Origin: an uncultured bacterium
Lineage (GTDB): Bacteria; Cyanobacteriota; Vampirovibrionia; Gastranaerophilales; Gastranaerophilaceae
DNA: 11,037 nt
Assembly (NCBI GenBank): GCA_900556295.1
Contig: USOK01000034.1
Location: 1 to 11,037, forward strand
Reading direction: 5' to 3'
Both the position numbers and the translations under genes were made by a program. Shown here one piece after another: positions 1 to 6,390 of the stretch; the stretch's first letter is position 1; the number at the start of each line of letters is the position of its first letter. The notes under the pieces were generated by a model that was not told the origin of the DNA, ran no database searches, and saw only the letters and a program-made list of their open reading frames with translations.

Positions 1-140
1 GTGGGTTATGACTGCCTGCTGGTCCAGTCCGACAATCTCTGCGGGGAGTCTCCCAATTATACCAACATTTGTGCCAGTGCCAACGGGTGGCAGGCGGACC
101 TGTTCCTGTCCATCCACTGCAATGCGGCAGCTGCAGAAGA
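1..140 (+). CDS. N-acetylmuramoyl-L-alanine amidase (Amidase_3) fragment, partial at both ends
   Basis: The first codons are open from the window edge, so the start is missing. The peptide contains NICASANGWQADLFLSIHCN, which matches the core of the zinc-dependent Amidase_3 family: an AN...AD element followed by SIHxNA, whose His is one of the zinc ligands. These enzymes cut the amide bond between MurNAc and the stem peptide of peptidoglycan. Only about 45 residues remain, against roughly 170-180 for the domain. The frame runs on to base 234, but after about base 125-150 it only mirrors the opposite-strand gene. The fragment is clearly GC-richer than everything after it (about 58% by my count over bases 1-130). 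The last residues before the join (AAAAEEARGT) could still be amidase, so the true edge is uncertain. I infer a foreign or misassembled fragment, not a working gene. The family call is fairly sure; its belonging to this genome is doubtful. Confidence 0.6.
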
Positions 141-995
141 AGCTAGAGGTACTGCGCTACCAATACCAAAACCGATAGCGGCAGTAGTGCCTAAGAATGA
201 ACCACGATACAAGTTTGTATTATCCTTTTCGTAATCCACATTTGCTTTTTTAGCCATATGTTTTACCATTGTTGCAGAAATACCTTCTTGGTTTGCTGCA
301 GCACGTCTTTCTTTCAAGCTCAAGTGGTAGTTTAATGTTTCATCAGGTTTTGTATTGATGTTTGCATATTCTACAACTTTTTGTTTAAACTTGTCACTTG
401 AGAAGTCGCCGTTTTCATCATAGAAATAGTCTCTATTATTTTCTATAAATTTACGAGTTTTTCTTCCGCTGATGTATGTGTTTTCTGCTAATTGAGCATT
501 TGCTCTTTTTTTAGCTTCTTTTCTTGTATAACCTTGTTCTCTGTATTCGTTATACATATCTTTGTAGTTTTCTTTACGTTCACGTTCTGCTGCTTTATAT
601 GCATTTTTGTCCATAAATACGTTAGTGCTTTGAACAGTTTCTTTGTGTTGTTCGTTTTCTACGTATTTTTCAGCCATTTTTTCTGCATCTTGCGCATTAA
701 CTTTTTGACCGTTTTCTGTTCCGTATTTTTGAAAAGCTTTTTTAGCTTCTGCTTCCGCATTTTCAATTGCTTCATCAGAAGTAAGCTGTCTATCAACATG
801 TTCTACAGATACATCTGATTTTTCAACTTCTAAACCTGTCATTGGCTTAGGTTTATTTTCTGTTGATTGCCCAACCGGAACAGTTACGCCCAAGTTAGCC
901 AATTTTTCTTTGTTTTCAGCATTTTGTGCTTCCCATTTTTTACTAAATTCTGCGGCATAATCTTTGCCTAGATAATTAACACTGTTCATACTCAT
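123..995 (-). CDS. Unrecognised protein with Gly/Ala hydrophobic segment, 3' end lost
   Basis: I do not recognise the family. The start chosen is ATG at 995 (MSMNSVNYLG), preceded by AAAGGGG eight bases upstream; the longer upstream frame has no ribosome site. The first ~265 residues are soluble, charged and probably helical, rich in Lys, Glu, Asn and Ala, with no signal peptide. A motif YDENGDF sits at about residues 192-198. A Gly/Ala-rich hydrophobic stretch (GTTAAIGFGIG and on) begins near residue 266 and runs into an Ala tract at bases 123-134, where the gene collides with the GC-rich amidase fragment. The frame stays open to base 57, but those last codons are antisense to the amidase and are probably not real. 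The order of elements (a QG...AKK helix, a DE[NS]GD motif, then a Gly/Ala hydrophobic segment) resembles the 899-residue protein encoded at 3575-6274, so the two are probably paralogues. Function is unknown; a membrane-associated role is only suggested by the hydrophobic segment. Confidence 0.7.
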
Positions 996-1003
996 TCTTG
1001 TTT

Positions 1004-1010
1004 CCCCTTT
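1004..1010 (-). promoter_or_regulatory. Ribosome binding site fixing the start at 995
   Basis: On the minus strand the sequence reads AAAGGGG, eight bases before ATG at 995. A second in-frame ATG lies at 989 but is farther from the site. This supports 995 over the upstream in-frame codons extending to 1091. Confidence 0.6.
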
Positions 1011-1125
1011 CAATTTCCCTCGTGAAAAGAAAATTAAATTATTTTTATCCCCTGTACTCTTATAAACAATTTTTGAATTGGAAAATTGCATGTCAGCATG
1101 GCGTTTCAGGTAGGTCGAAAACTGA

Positions 1126-1148
1126 AAACGCTTGTAAATAAAGCGTTT
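1126..1148 (-). repeat. 8-bp perfect inverted repeat, possible weak terminator
   Basis: AAACGCTT (1126-1133) and AAGCGTTT (1141-1148) are perfect reverse complements separated by a 7-base loop. The repeat lies between two minus-strand genes. Read on the minus strand, the second arm runs into TTTTCAGTTTTCG, a broken T-tract, so it could terminate transcription of the gene ending at 1269. It could equally be an operator for the gene starting at 995. The T-run is too interrupted for a firm call. Confidence 0.35.
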
Positions 1149-1172
1149 ACGGAAACAAAATTTGTCTTAACA

Positions 1173-1184
1173 TTTGTTAACAAA
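1173..1184. repeat. 12-bp perfect palindrome TTTGTTAACAAA
   Basis: A perfect 12-base palindrome in the 273-base gap between the two minus-strand genes. Its size and symmetry are typical of a dimeric regulator site, but AT-rich DNA produces such palindromes by chance. The rest of the gap (996-1268) holds no open frame I can support. A further weak dyad (AAATCTA at 1213-1219 with TAGATTT at 1230-1236) lies just past the end of the gene at 1269. Confidence 0.3.
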
Positions 1185-1268
1185 TTAAATTGATAGATTC
1201 TGAATAAGACGAAAATCTACGCTGTTCGCTAGATTTGGAAAAATTAGTTAATAAAAAGCATTAAAGTA

Positions 1269-2000
1269 TTAAAATCGAAATTTTGTAGAAAAATTTAATT
1301 GAGAACGTGTAGGGGCTGAAGTTTCAGAATATATCTGACTTGCCCCTATATTTAAATCCATTCTGTCATCTTTAAAAGGTTTTAGTGAAAAAACAAGTTC
1401 GCTTTTCTTGTTTTTGTCTAAAAAACTTGTAGAATAAATGTTTTGTATCGAAACTCGATTGTTTAATTTGTATTCAGGAGAAAAAGATAATGTTCCCTTT
1501 CCTCGTTGATCAATAGGTGCAAGGCTGTTACTTTTGTATGAAGTATTGAAGGAGAATTTTTCTTTTTGGTATTTGGAAAACAATGTACTTGTTTGTGTCA
1601 TACTTTCTGGTGCATAAGTTCCGTCGTATTTTGTTCCGAGAGTAAAATTCCCATACTGTTTTTGGTTCGTAAATGATGATGATTTTGAGGCGTATGGGTT
1701 GTAATTTTCGTATTGATACGCATTTTGTGGAGAAATATTTTTGTCTTGTTTTGTTGTTAAATCGTATTTTTTATTTCCAAATTTCTTAGCTTTTTTTATG
1801 CTGATTGGTTCTTGTTTAGAAACATTCAAATATACATCATCTGCGGATTTTTCGTTAACTTCCTCTGAAGAATTTTCAGGTTCATAAATCATTCCGAACT
1901 CTTCTGGTGTATCTTCTGTTTCTGCTTGCTGAACTTCTTCTGCAATGACCGGCATGGCAAGCAATGATATTAAAAACATTATTAAGACAATTTTTTTCAT
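1269..2000 (-). CDS. Small exported protein with beta-strand-rich, outer-membrane-like C-terminus
   Basis: The start is ATG at 2000, with GGAG six bases upstream; a TTG at 2012 is in frame but overlaps the ribosome site. The 243-residue product opens with a clear signal peptide, MKKIVLIMFLISLLAMPVIA, with likely cleavage after residue 20. A Glu/Asp-rich, probably disordered stretch follows to about residue 60, then a Lys/Tyr/Asn-rich segment. The last ~130 residues show alternating polar and hydrophobic residues with Gly/Asn/Ser turns (for example YGNFTLGTKYDGTY and KGTLSFSPEYKL), and the protein ends in Phe (TKFRF). Antiparallel strands with a terminal aromatic residue are typical of outer-membrane beta-barrels recognised by BamA. 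I infer a small outer-membrane or periplasmic protein. No named family is recognised. It is transcribed away from the DUF2971 gene, from a shared ~88-base gap. Confidence 0.75.
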   Translation of the reverse strand: MKKIVLIMFLISLLAMPVIAEEVQQAETEDTPEEFGMIYEPENSSEEVNEKSADDVYLNVSKQEPISIKKAKKFGNKKYDLTTKQDKNISPQNAYQYENYNPYASKSSSFTNQKQYGNFTLGTKYDGTYAPESMTQTSTLFSKYQKEKFSFNTSYKSNSLAPIDQRGKGTLSFSPEYKLNNRVSIQNIYSTSFLDKNKKSELVFSLKPFKDDRMDLNIGASQIYSETSAPTRSQLNFSTKFRF

Positions 2001-2026
2001 TTCATTCTCCAACGATATTATACCAC

Positions 2027-2055
2027 CTGAAATTTTCTCAAAAATATGTTATAAT
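2027..2055 (+). promoter_or_regulatory. Promoter for the DUF2971 gene (CTGAAA-17-TATAAT)
   Basis: CTGAAA at 2027-2032 and a perfect TATAAT at 2050-2055 are spaced 17 bases apart, placing the transcript start near 2062 and leaving a leader of about 27 bases before ATG 2089. On the opposite strand a second TATAAT (2017-2022) could serve the signal-peptide gene, though it has no clear -35 box. The gap therefore looks like a compact divergent promoter. Confidence 0.55.
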
Positions 2056-2073
2056 ATAAATATAGTTTATATT
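2053..2073 (+). promoter_or_regulatory. 21-base inverted repeat at the DUF2971 transcript start, operator-like
   Basis: AATATAAA (2053-2060) and TTTATATT (2066-2073) are perfect reverse complements around a 5-base centre. The repeat overlaps the end of the -10 box and the predicted start of transcription, where a repressor would act. It is pure AT, so chance is a real alternative. Confidence 0.35.
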
Positions 2074-2088
2074 GTTTTGGGTGCGAAA

Positions 2089-3003
2089 ATGATTAATTAT
2101 GACAGTTTGCTGGAAAAAATTCCAAAAGTTAGAAAAATTCTTGATGATGGTTCAAATAGCATTCTTTACCATTATACTAAACCAGAAAAACTTTTGAGTA
2201 TCCTTGAATCCGGAACAATTCGGTTTTCTAACGCTCTATATCTTAATGATAAGGAAGAAGTTACGTATTCATACAAACTGATTTTTAGCCTAATTGATGA
2301 AATGCCGGAACTTAATCAGCAACTTTTTGCCAAGATAAAAGAACATTTTTATACTAAATATACTAATATTATTAATGGTTCGGATGATTTTGTGTACAAG
2401 CACGAGTACTACACAATTTCGTTTTCTACCGATGGCGACAACCTTACGCTGTGGAACAATTATGCAAAAGGGCAGAAATATACTGGTTACAACATCGGAT
2501 TTTGCAAAAAAGATTTGATTGCCGATATGGAAAAAATCGGGTTCAATTCGGTTTATGGCAACATAATTTATGAAAAGAAAAAGCAAATTACGGTATTGAA
2601 GCTGATTTTTGAAAAATGGAACAAATTTTATGAAAAAGCCTCGAGAACTAAGAGTGTCAAAAATTCCGAAAAGCGTCTGGATATTGCGATAGAGCTTATT
2701 GATATTTTAAGCATAATCAGTTTGTTTTTCAAAAATCCGCATTTTAAGGACGAAAAAGAATACAGGATAATTTTTATTAATAACACTGGCACAAACTTTG
2801 CAAAACAGACGAAAATTTGTGAAAAAAACGGTTTGTTTATTCCTTATATAGAGTATAAATTTCTCAAAAAGACTGTCGGGTGTATAAATATTGGACCGAC
2901 ATTGGACGAGAATATTTTTTATACAAGCACTTGCCGAATGCTTGCAAACTTTGGTTACGAACACAAAACAGTTAACCGCTCCAAAATTCCGCTGAGATAT
3001 TGA
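2089..3003 (+). CDS. DUF2971 domain protein
   Basis: The 304-residue product matches my knowledge of the DUF2971 family along its whole length. At the N-terminus, LYHYTKPEKLLSILESGTI (residues 27-44) and NALYLNDKEE are the family's opening signature. The middle has TISFSTDGDNLTLWNNYA (109-126), the usual SFS...LW..Y block, followed by GYNIGF. Near the end come FKDEKEYRIIF (219-229), PYIE (252-255) and INIGP (266-270). The start at 2089 begins right before the conserved part, has GGGTG five bases upstream and follows the promoter; the longer frame from 1945 would overlap the divergent gene. The biochemical function is not established to my knowledge. The HYT..I..G opening resembles that of some ADP-ribosyltransferase-like folds, but that is inference. 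It is a lone gene flanked by repeats, as is common for accessory genes. No signal peptide is seen; a cytoplasmic location is likely. Confidence 0.85.
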   Translation: MINYDSLLEKIPKVRKILDDGSNSILYHYTKPEKLLSILESGTIRFSNALYLNDKEEVTYSYKLIFSLIDEMPELNQQLFAKIKEHFYTKYTNIINGSDDFVYKHEYYTISFSTDGDNLTLWNNYAKGQKYTGYNIGFCKKDLIADMEKIGFNSVYGNIIYEKKKQITVLKLIFEKWNKFYEKASRTKSVKNSEKRLDIAIELIDILSIISLFFKNPHFKDEKEYRIIFINNTGTNFAKQTKICEKNGLFIPYIEYKFLKKTVGCINIGPTLDENIFYTSTCRMLANFGYEHKTVNRSKIPLRY

Positions 3004-3034
3004 GTTTGATAGTAAAACAGATTACGAAGTTTCC

Positions 3035-3107
3035 AACCCTTCTCTCATTGTGAGAGGGTAGAATTTCTTAGTGAGCTGTAGCGAACTTAGAAATTCGGGA
3101 GAGGGTT
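3035..3107. repeat. 73-bp nested inverted-repeat element (REP/MITE-like)
   Basis: Outer arms AACCCTTCTCTC (3035-3046) and GAGAGGGTT (3099-3107) are complementary apart from one bulged T. Inside are a compact hairpin, CTCTCA (3042-3047) with TGAGAG (3051-3056), and a longer one, GAATTTCTTAGT (3061-3072) with ACTTAGAAATTC (3085-3096), with one mismatch. The left outer arm can pair either locally or with the far end. Such nested symmetry is typical of non-autonomous mobile repeats. No transposase gene is present, and whether the element is repeated in the genome cannot be seen here. Confidence 0.5.
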
Positions 3108-3115
3108 TAATAAAG

Positions 3116-3135
3116 GTCGGAATTGCCATTCCGAC
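3116..3135. repeat. Perfect 8-bp stem, GGAAT/ATTCC-type palindrome
   Basis: GTCGGAAT (3116-3123) and ATTCCGAC (3128-3135) pair perfectly around a 4-base loop. It lies nine bases after the nested element and is more GC-rich than the surrounding sequence. There is no T-run, so it is not a standard terminator. Confidence 0.5.
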
Positions 3136-3158
3136 AACGATACTAAACTTAAACTGTC

Positions 3159-3180
3159 ACTCCGGACTACGATCCGGAGT
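3159..3180. repeat. Perfect 8-bp stem ACTCCGGA/TCCGGAGT, REP-like
   Basis: ACTCCGGA (3159-3166) and TCCGGAGT (3173-3180) are perfect reverse complements with a 6-base loop, embedded in TGTC-stem-CTATC. This format (TGTCA-TCCGG...CCGGA-TCTA) is like widely dispersed palindromic repeats in many bacterial genomes. Together with the two preceding dyads it makes a cluster of at least three inverted repeats within 150 bases. Confidence 0.5.
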
Positions 3181-3498
3181 CTATCAAACAATAATAAACG
3201 ACAACGATGCTTTTGTAAATAAATGTAACGTGTTTCAGCAAAACATTAAAGATTTACATTTATGCTGCCGATATGACATGTGGTAGAAGCTCAAATAAGG
3301 AGTGTGTACTTATGGGATGAAAAACATAAGTGAAACGGAAAAAGTATTGAGTATATAGATAATAAATATATACAAAGTATACAAAATTATTAAGAAATGT
3401 AAAGTATTAAATACGACTCTATCCCAGTAAAATCAAGGGTTTACGAAAAAAAGAAAAAGATTTTTCAAAAACCACGCAATTTTCGGTTAAAACATGTT
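3181..3498. other. AT-rich gap without a supported gene
   Basis: I see no convincing protein-coding gene here. AAGGAG (3296-3301) precedes an ATG at 3312 that stops after two codons and an overlapping ATG at 3317 that gives a 13-residue peptide. A 7-bp perfect dyad, ACTTATG (3308-3314) with CATAAGT (3325-3331), covers both starts. From about 3340 to 3420 the sequence is very AT-rich with repeated AAAGTAT words. It could be upstream control DNA or decayed sequence. Confidence 0.4.
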
Positions 3499-3524
3499 TT
3501 TACATGGACATAGAGAAGTATAAA
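3495..3524 (+). promoter_or_regulatory. Candidate promoter for the 899-residue protein gene
   Basis: TATAAA at 3519-3524 is a reasonable -10 box. The best -35 at normal distance is TGTTTT (3495-3500, 18-base spacer), which is weak; TTTACA at 3499-3504 matches better but is only 14 bases away. A small dyad, CATGT-TTTT-ACATG, overlaps the -35 region. Confidence 0.3.
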
Positions 3525-3533
3525 AGACCAAAT

Positions 3534-3556
3534 CAATTTTCCATGCATGAAAATTG
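3534..3556 (+). promoter_or_regulatory. Perfect inverted repeat in the leader just before the ribosome site
   Basis: CAATTTTC (3534-3541) and GAAAATTG (3549-3556) pair perfectly around CATGCAT, which contains the palindrome ATGCAT. The dyad sits between the candidate -10 and the ribosome site (GAAAGGA, 3561-3567). It could be an operator, or an RNA hairpin at the 5' end of the message affecting stability or translation. Confidence 0.4.
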
Positions 3557-3574
3557 AGAAGAAAGGATTTAGCT

Positions 3575-6274
3575 ATGTGTGCAATGATCAATGGATTAGG
3601 ACAAGACTCAAAAACAATATCTAATAATCTTGATGCTGAAAAACAGTATTTAAAATCTAAAGGTATTGATATTACAAACATGGATGAAACAGGAATTAGA
3701 GAAAAAGCACAGGAACTTCATCAACAAGATAGTGTTCCGAATAGTGTTGTTGCAGGAGATGGCCAAAATAAAGAACAAAAAACAGCAGTAGATAAAGGAG
3801 GTTCTGTTTTTAATAAAATAGAAGGAGCAAAAGGTCCTTCTGTTACAGTTACAGACAATGAAGGTCATGAAATAACATTTGATAATTATACATCTGGTAA
3901 AGATTTTGATCGTTATCTCGCAAGGAATGGGTTTAGTAATGCCGAAATAGACGAAATTTTAGCTGAAAAAGATCCTGAAAAAGTTCAAGCTAAATTAAAA
4001 GCAGGACTTGATGCTCATGGTGAAAAAAAGAAATCTGGAACACTAGTTTTGGATAAAGATAGATATGCAAAATTGGAACCATTTAAAGAAGAAAAACCTT
4101 TAGAAAATTCTCCTAAAAAAGCATTAGAAGATCGTTTTTCAAGAGAAGAATATCCTGATTTATATAATAAAAAAGGAGAATTAAAAACCAATAAGGCTTG
4201 GAAAGAATTCGAAAATCAAACATTTATTGCTGCAAAATTTGGTGGTAAATCTGAAAAAGCTCGAATTAAAGAATTTGTTGACCAAGGTATGCCATTAGAT
4301 CAAGCAAAGAAAAATGTTAAAGCACAGAATGAATCAATCTTAAAGCAAGAAAAATTTGCTCAAAATAAAAAATTAAATGGTGAAACATTAACAGAAGCAG
4401 AACAAGAGTTTGTTGATTTAAGAGAAGGAGCACACGATGTTGCTAAAAGTACTAAAAAGTTTTCAAAGAACGTAGAAAAAGTCACAGAGCGTATCAATGA
4501 AGCAATTGATAAAATGAATAAGTGGGACTGGAATAAAGATTTAAATGCCAGTCAAAAAGAAAAAATCAGAAAAGCTGTTAAAAATTATGGCATAGACCAA
4601 AACATGCCAAATTTATATAATGACATGTTTGATGAATCCGGCGATTTGAAAAATAAAAATATGCTATATCAGTTCGTAATGGATAGAGTTACAGGTACTG
4701 ATGCACAAGTAAATAAATCTGCTAAAAAAGGTGGATTTTTCGCAAAGATCTTCAAGAAACAAAACGAAGAATATACAGAAAAAGCAGCTTCTAGAGAATT
4801 AGGTTTAAACAAGAAAGACGTTGAAAATATGGGCTTTGCTTGGGAAAACCAAATTAACTGGGGTAAAGTTATGACAGATGGCGTTGCCCCAGCTTTACTT
4901 GGCGCCGCATTTGGTGCTGCTGTTGCTGACAAAGATAGAGGTTTTGCTACAGATAGTAAGACTGCAAATGCCAATGCAGTAGCAACAGTAGATGGTCAAA
5001 CAATAAGGGAATCAAAACCATATTCTGGCTCTGTTGATTACAAAGTTAATGGTGAAACAGTTATGCAAATTCCTTATGATGGAGTTGTTGACTTTGTAAA
5101 AGAAATTGCAGGTAAAACAGTAACTGCTACTGACTCTCAGACTGCAGTCGCAAATGCCTCTGCGACTGCAAGTGTATCAGCAGTTCTTCCTGCTGCAATT
5201 ATTGCAGGAACTACAGCAATGGTTCATAGTATGTATGATCAAGGTGTAAATGGTCAAGAAAAAGATATATTTAGAGGACATTTACTAGATACAATATCAA
5301 GAAGGGATGAAGAATTGAAAACTCCTGAAGATATTCTTAGAGCTTGTGGTATGAAAGAGTCTAAAAACAATCAACAATATCGATTGGCAAGAGATATTTT
5401 GAGTTATTATTATGACGACAAAAATCAACTTCATACAATAGAATTAGAAGCTGACTGGCATTATAACGCCGGCTATAACTCTAAATATTTGAATATGGAA
5501 GAAGGCGCTATGTGGCTTGACCAGTTGAAAAAGAAAGGTCGTATAAGATCAGTCGATAACAAAGTTAAAGTTACAATTCCGCCGGAAGTAATAAATGCAA
5601 TATTCCATGATATTCAAGGTAATGGAAATTTATATAATTCGAATGGTGATGTAATTAGAATTGATGCTTATGGTGCTAATGATGCTGTTGGCTCTAGTGC
5701 TGAAGCCAGAGATACAAAAACAATGAATAGAAATAAAGTTAATCCAAAAGAAACATTGGAAGAGCAATTGCAAAAACAACCAACAAATAAGGCTCAATAT
5801 GCAGTATCATACGTAGATAAAGCAAAACATCCAGATACTGTTAAAATAAACGCAACCCCCCAAGTTAATTCAGATGGTTCAAGGAACTTTTTACAGCCGG
5901 AAGAAATTACATTTGTTGATTCCACTAATGGAAAATTACATACATATAAATTTAAACTAGTTACGGATACTTCAAAATATCCAAAACTATCTCATGAACA
6001 AGGACCTTTTTATCAAGTTATAAGTGGAGTTGATGCACAAGGTAACAATATTTTGAACCCTAAAAAACATGTTGAAATATTTAGACTAGATGCAAAACAG
6101 CATGTCGCAAGAGAAATGGAAGTTCAAGATAATAAGGGTGCACTAATTAATGCAAAGATACTTTACTATGACTATAACATGATTCAAGATTCTGAAAATT
6201 ATCCAGGATATGGAGTTTCAATGGTTAATAATAATTTAATTGATCCGTTCAATCCAAAACCGAAGAAAAAATAA
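3575..6274 (+). CDS. Unrecognised 899-residue protein with two Gly/Ala hydrophobic segments
   Basis: I do not recognise a family. The start is ATG at 3575 with GAAAGGA seven bases upstream; an in-frame TTG at 3554 lies inside the leader dyad and is rejected. No signal peptide is seen. Residues 1 to about 430 are charged, Lys/Glu/Asn-rich and probably mostly helical, with a likely coiled-coil stretch around VAKSTKKFSKNVEKVTERIN and the motif FDESGD at 352-357. A first hydrophobic, glycine-zipper-like stretch, APALLGAAFGAAVA, lies at 438-451, and a second, ASVSAVLPAAIIAGTTAM, at 532-549. The C-terminal ~350 residues are polar with mixed helix and strand and end in a basic tail (KPKPKKK). Two hydrophobic segments flanking a polar ~80-residue loop could form a membrane hairpin. 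The gene lies 116 bases before the adhesin on the same strand with no clear terminator between, so co-transcription is possible. The central part resembles the truncated gene at 123-995. Confidence 0.85.
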   Translation: MCAMINGLGQDSKTISNNLDAEKQYLKSKGIDITNMDETGIREKAQELHQQDSVPNSVVAGDGQNKEQKTAVDKGGSVFNKIEGAKGPSVTVTDNEGHEITFDNYTSGKDFDRYLARNGFSNAEIDEILAEKDPEKVQAKLKAGLDAHGEKKKSGTLVLDKDRYAKLEPFKEEKPLENSPKKALEDRFSREEYPDLYNKKGELKTNKAWKEFENQTFIAAKFGGKSEKARIKEFVDQGMPLDQAKKNVKAQNESILKQEKFAQNKKLNGETLTEAEQEFVDLREGAHDVAKSTKKFSKNVEKVTERINEAIDKMNKWDWNKDLNASQKEKIRKAVKNYGIDQNMPNLYNDMFDESGDLKNKNMLYQFVMDRVTGTDAQVNKSAKKGGFFAKIFKKQNEEYTEKAASRELGLNKKDVENMGFAWENQINWGKVMTDGVAPALLGAAFGAAVADKDRGFATDSKTANANAVATVDGQTIRESKPYSGSVDYKVNGETVMQIPYDGVVDFVKEIAGKTVTATDSQTAVANASATASVSAVLPAAIIAGTTAMVHSMYDQGVNGQEKDIFRGHLLDTISRRDEELKTPEDILRACGMKESKNNQQYRLARDILSYYYDDKNQLHTIELEADWHYNAGYNSKYLNMEEGAMWLDQLKKKGRIRSVDNKVKVTIPPEVINAIFHDIQGNGNLYNSNGDVIRIDAYGANDAVGSSAEARDTKTMNRNKVNPKETLEEQLQKQPTNKAQYAVSYVDKAKHPDTVKINATPQVNSDGSRNFLQPEEITFVDSTNGKLHTYKFKLVTDTSKYPKLSHEQGPFYQVISGVDAQGNNILNPKKHVEIFRLDAKQHVAREMEVQDNKGALINAKILYYDYNMIQDSENYPGYGVSMVNNNLIDPFNPKPKKK

Positions 6275-6390
6275 ATTATAAACTTTTGTAAATAATTGAA
6301 AGAAAACAGTAAAGAATTCCATGCAAATGCCGTTTATATACATGTAAAAGTGTATCACGTGCAGAAAAAGAAAATAGAGGTTCCAAAAAA
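6275..6390 (+). promoter_or_regulatory. Leader region of the adhesin gene with palindromes and ribosome site
   Basis: AGAGG (6376-6380) lies ten bases before ATG 6391, slightly far but the only site available. Two short perfect palindromes, TACATGTA (6339-6346) and CACGTG (6356-6361), stand upstream. No promoter with good -35/-10 spacing is visible, so the gene may be transcribed from upstream or use another sigma factor. Confidence 0.35.

Noticed and set aside
492..818. 108-codon plus-strand open frame rich in Phe and Cys
   Set aside because: It is antisense to the Lys/Glu-rich gene at 123-995; the Phe/Cys/Ser content is the expected complement. No ribosome site.
3071..3286. 71-codon plus-strand open frame in the gap before the 899-residue gene
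   Set aside because: It runs through the inverted-repeat cluster, has no ribosome site, and its product mirrors the palindromes.
3317..3358. 13-codon peptide (MKNISETEKVLSI) with an AAGGAG upstream
   Set aside because: The spacing to the Shine-Dalgarno sequence is 15 bases, the start lies in a dyad, and the peptide is very short. It is a possible leader peptide, but nothing downstream supports attenuation.
3421..3480. GAAAAAGATTTTTC as a terminator or hairpin before the 899-residue gene
   Set aside because: The loop would be only two bases, there is no GC stem, and no gene ends nearby.
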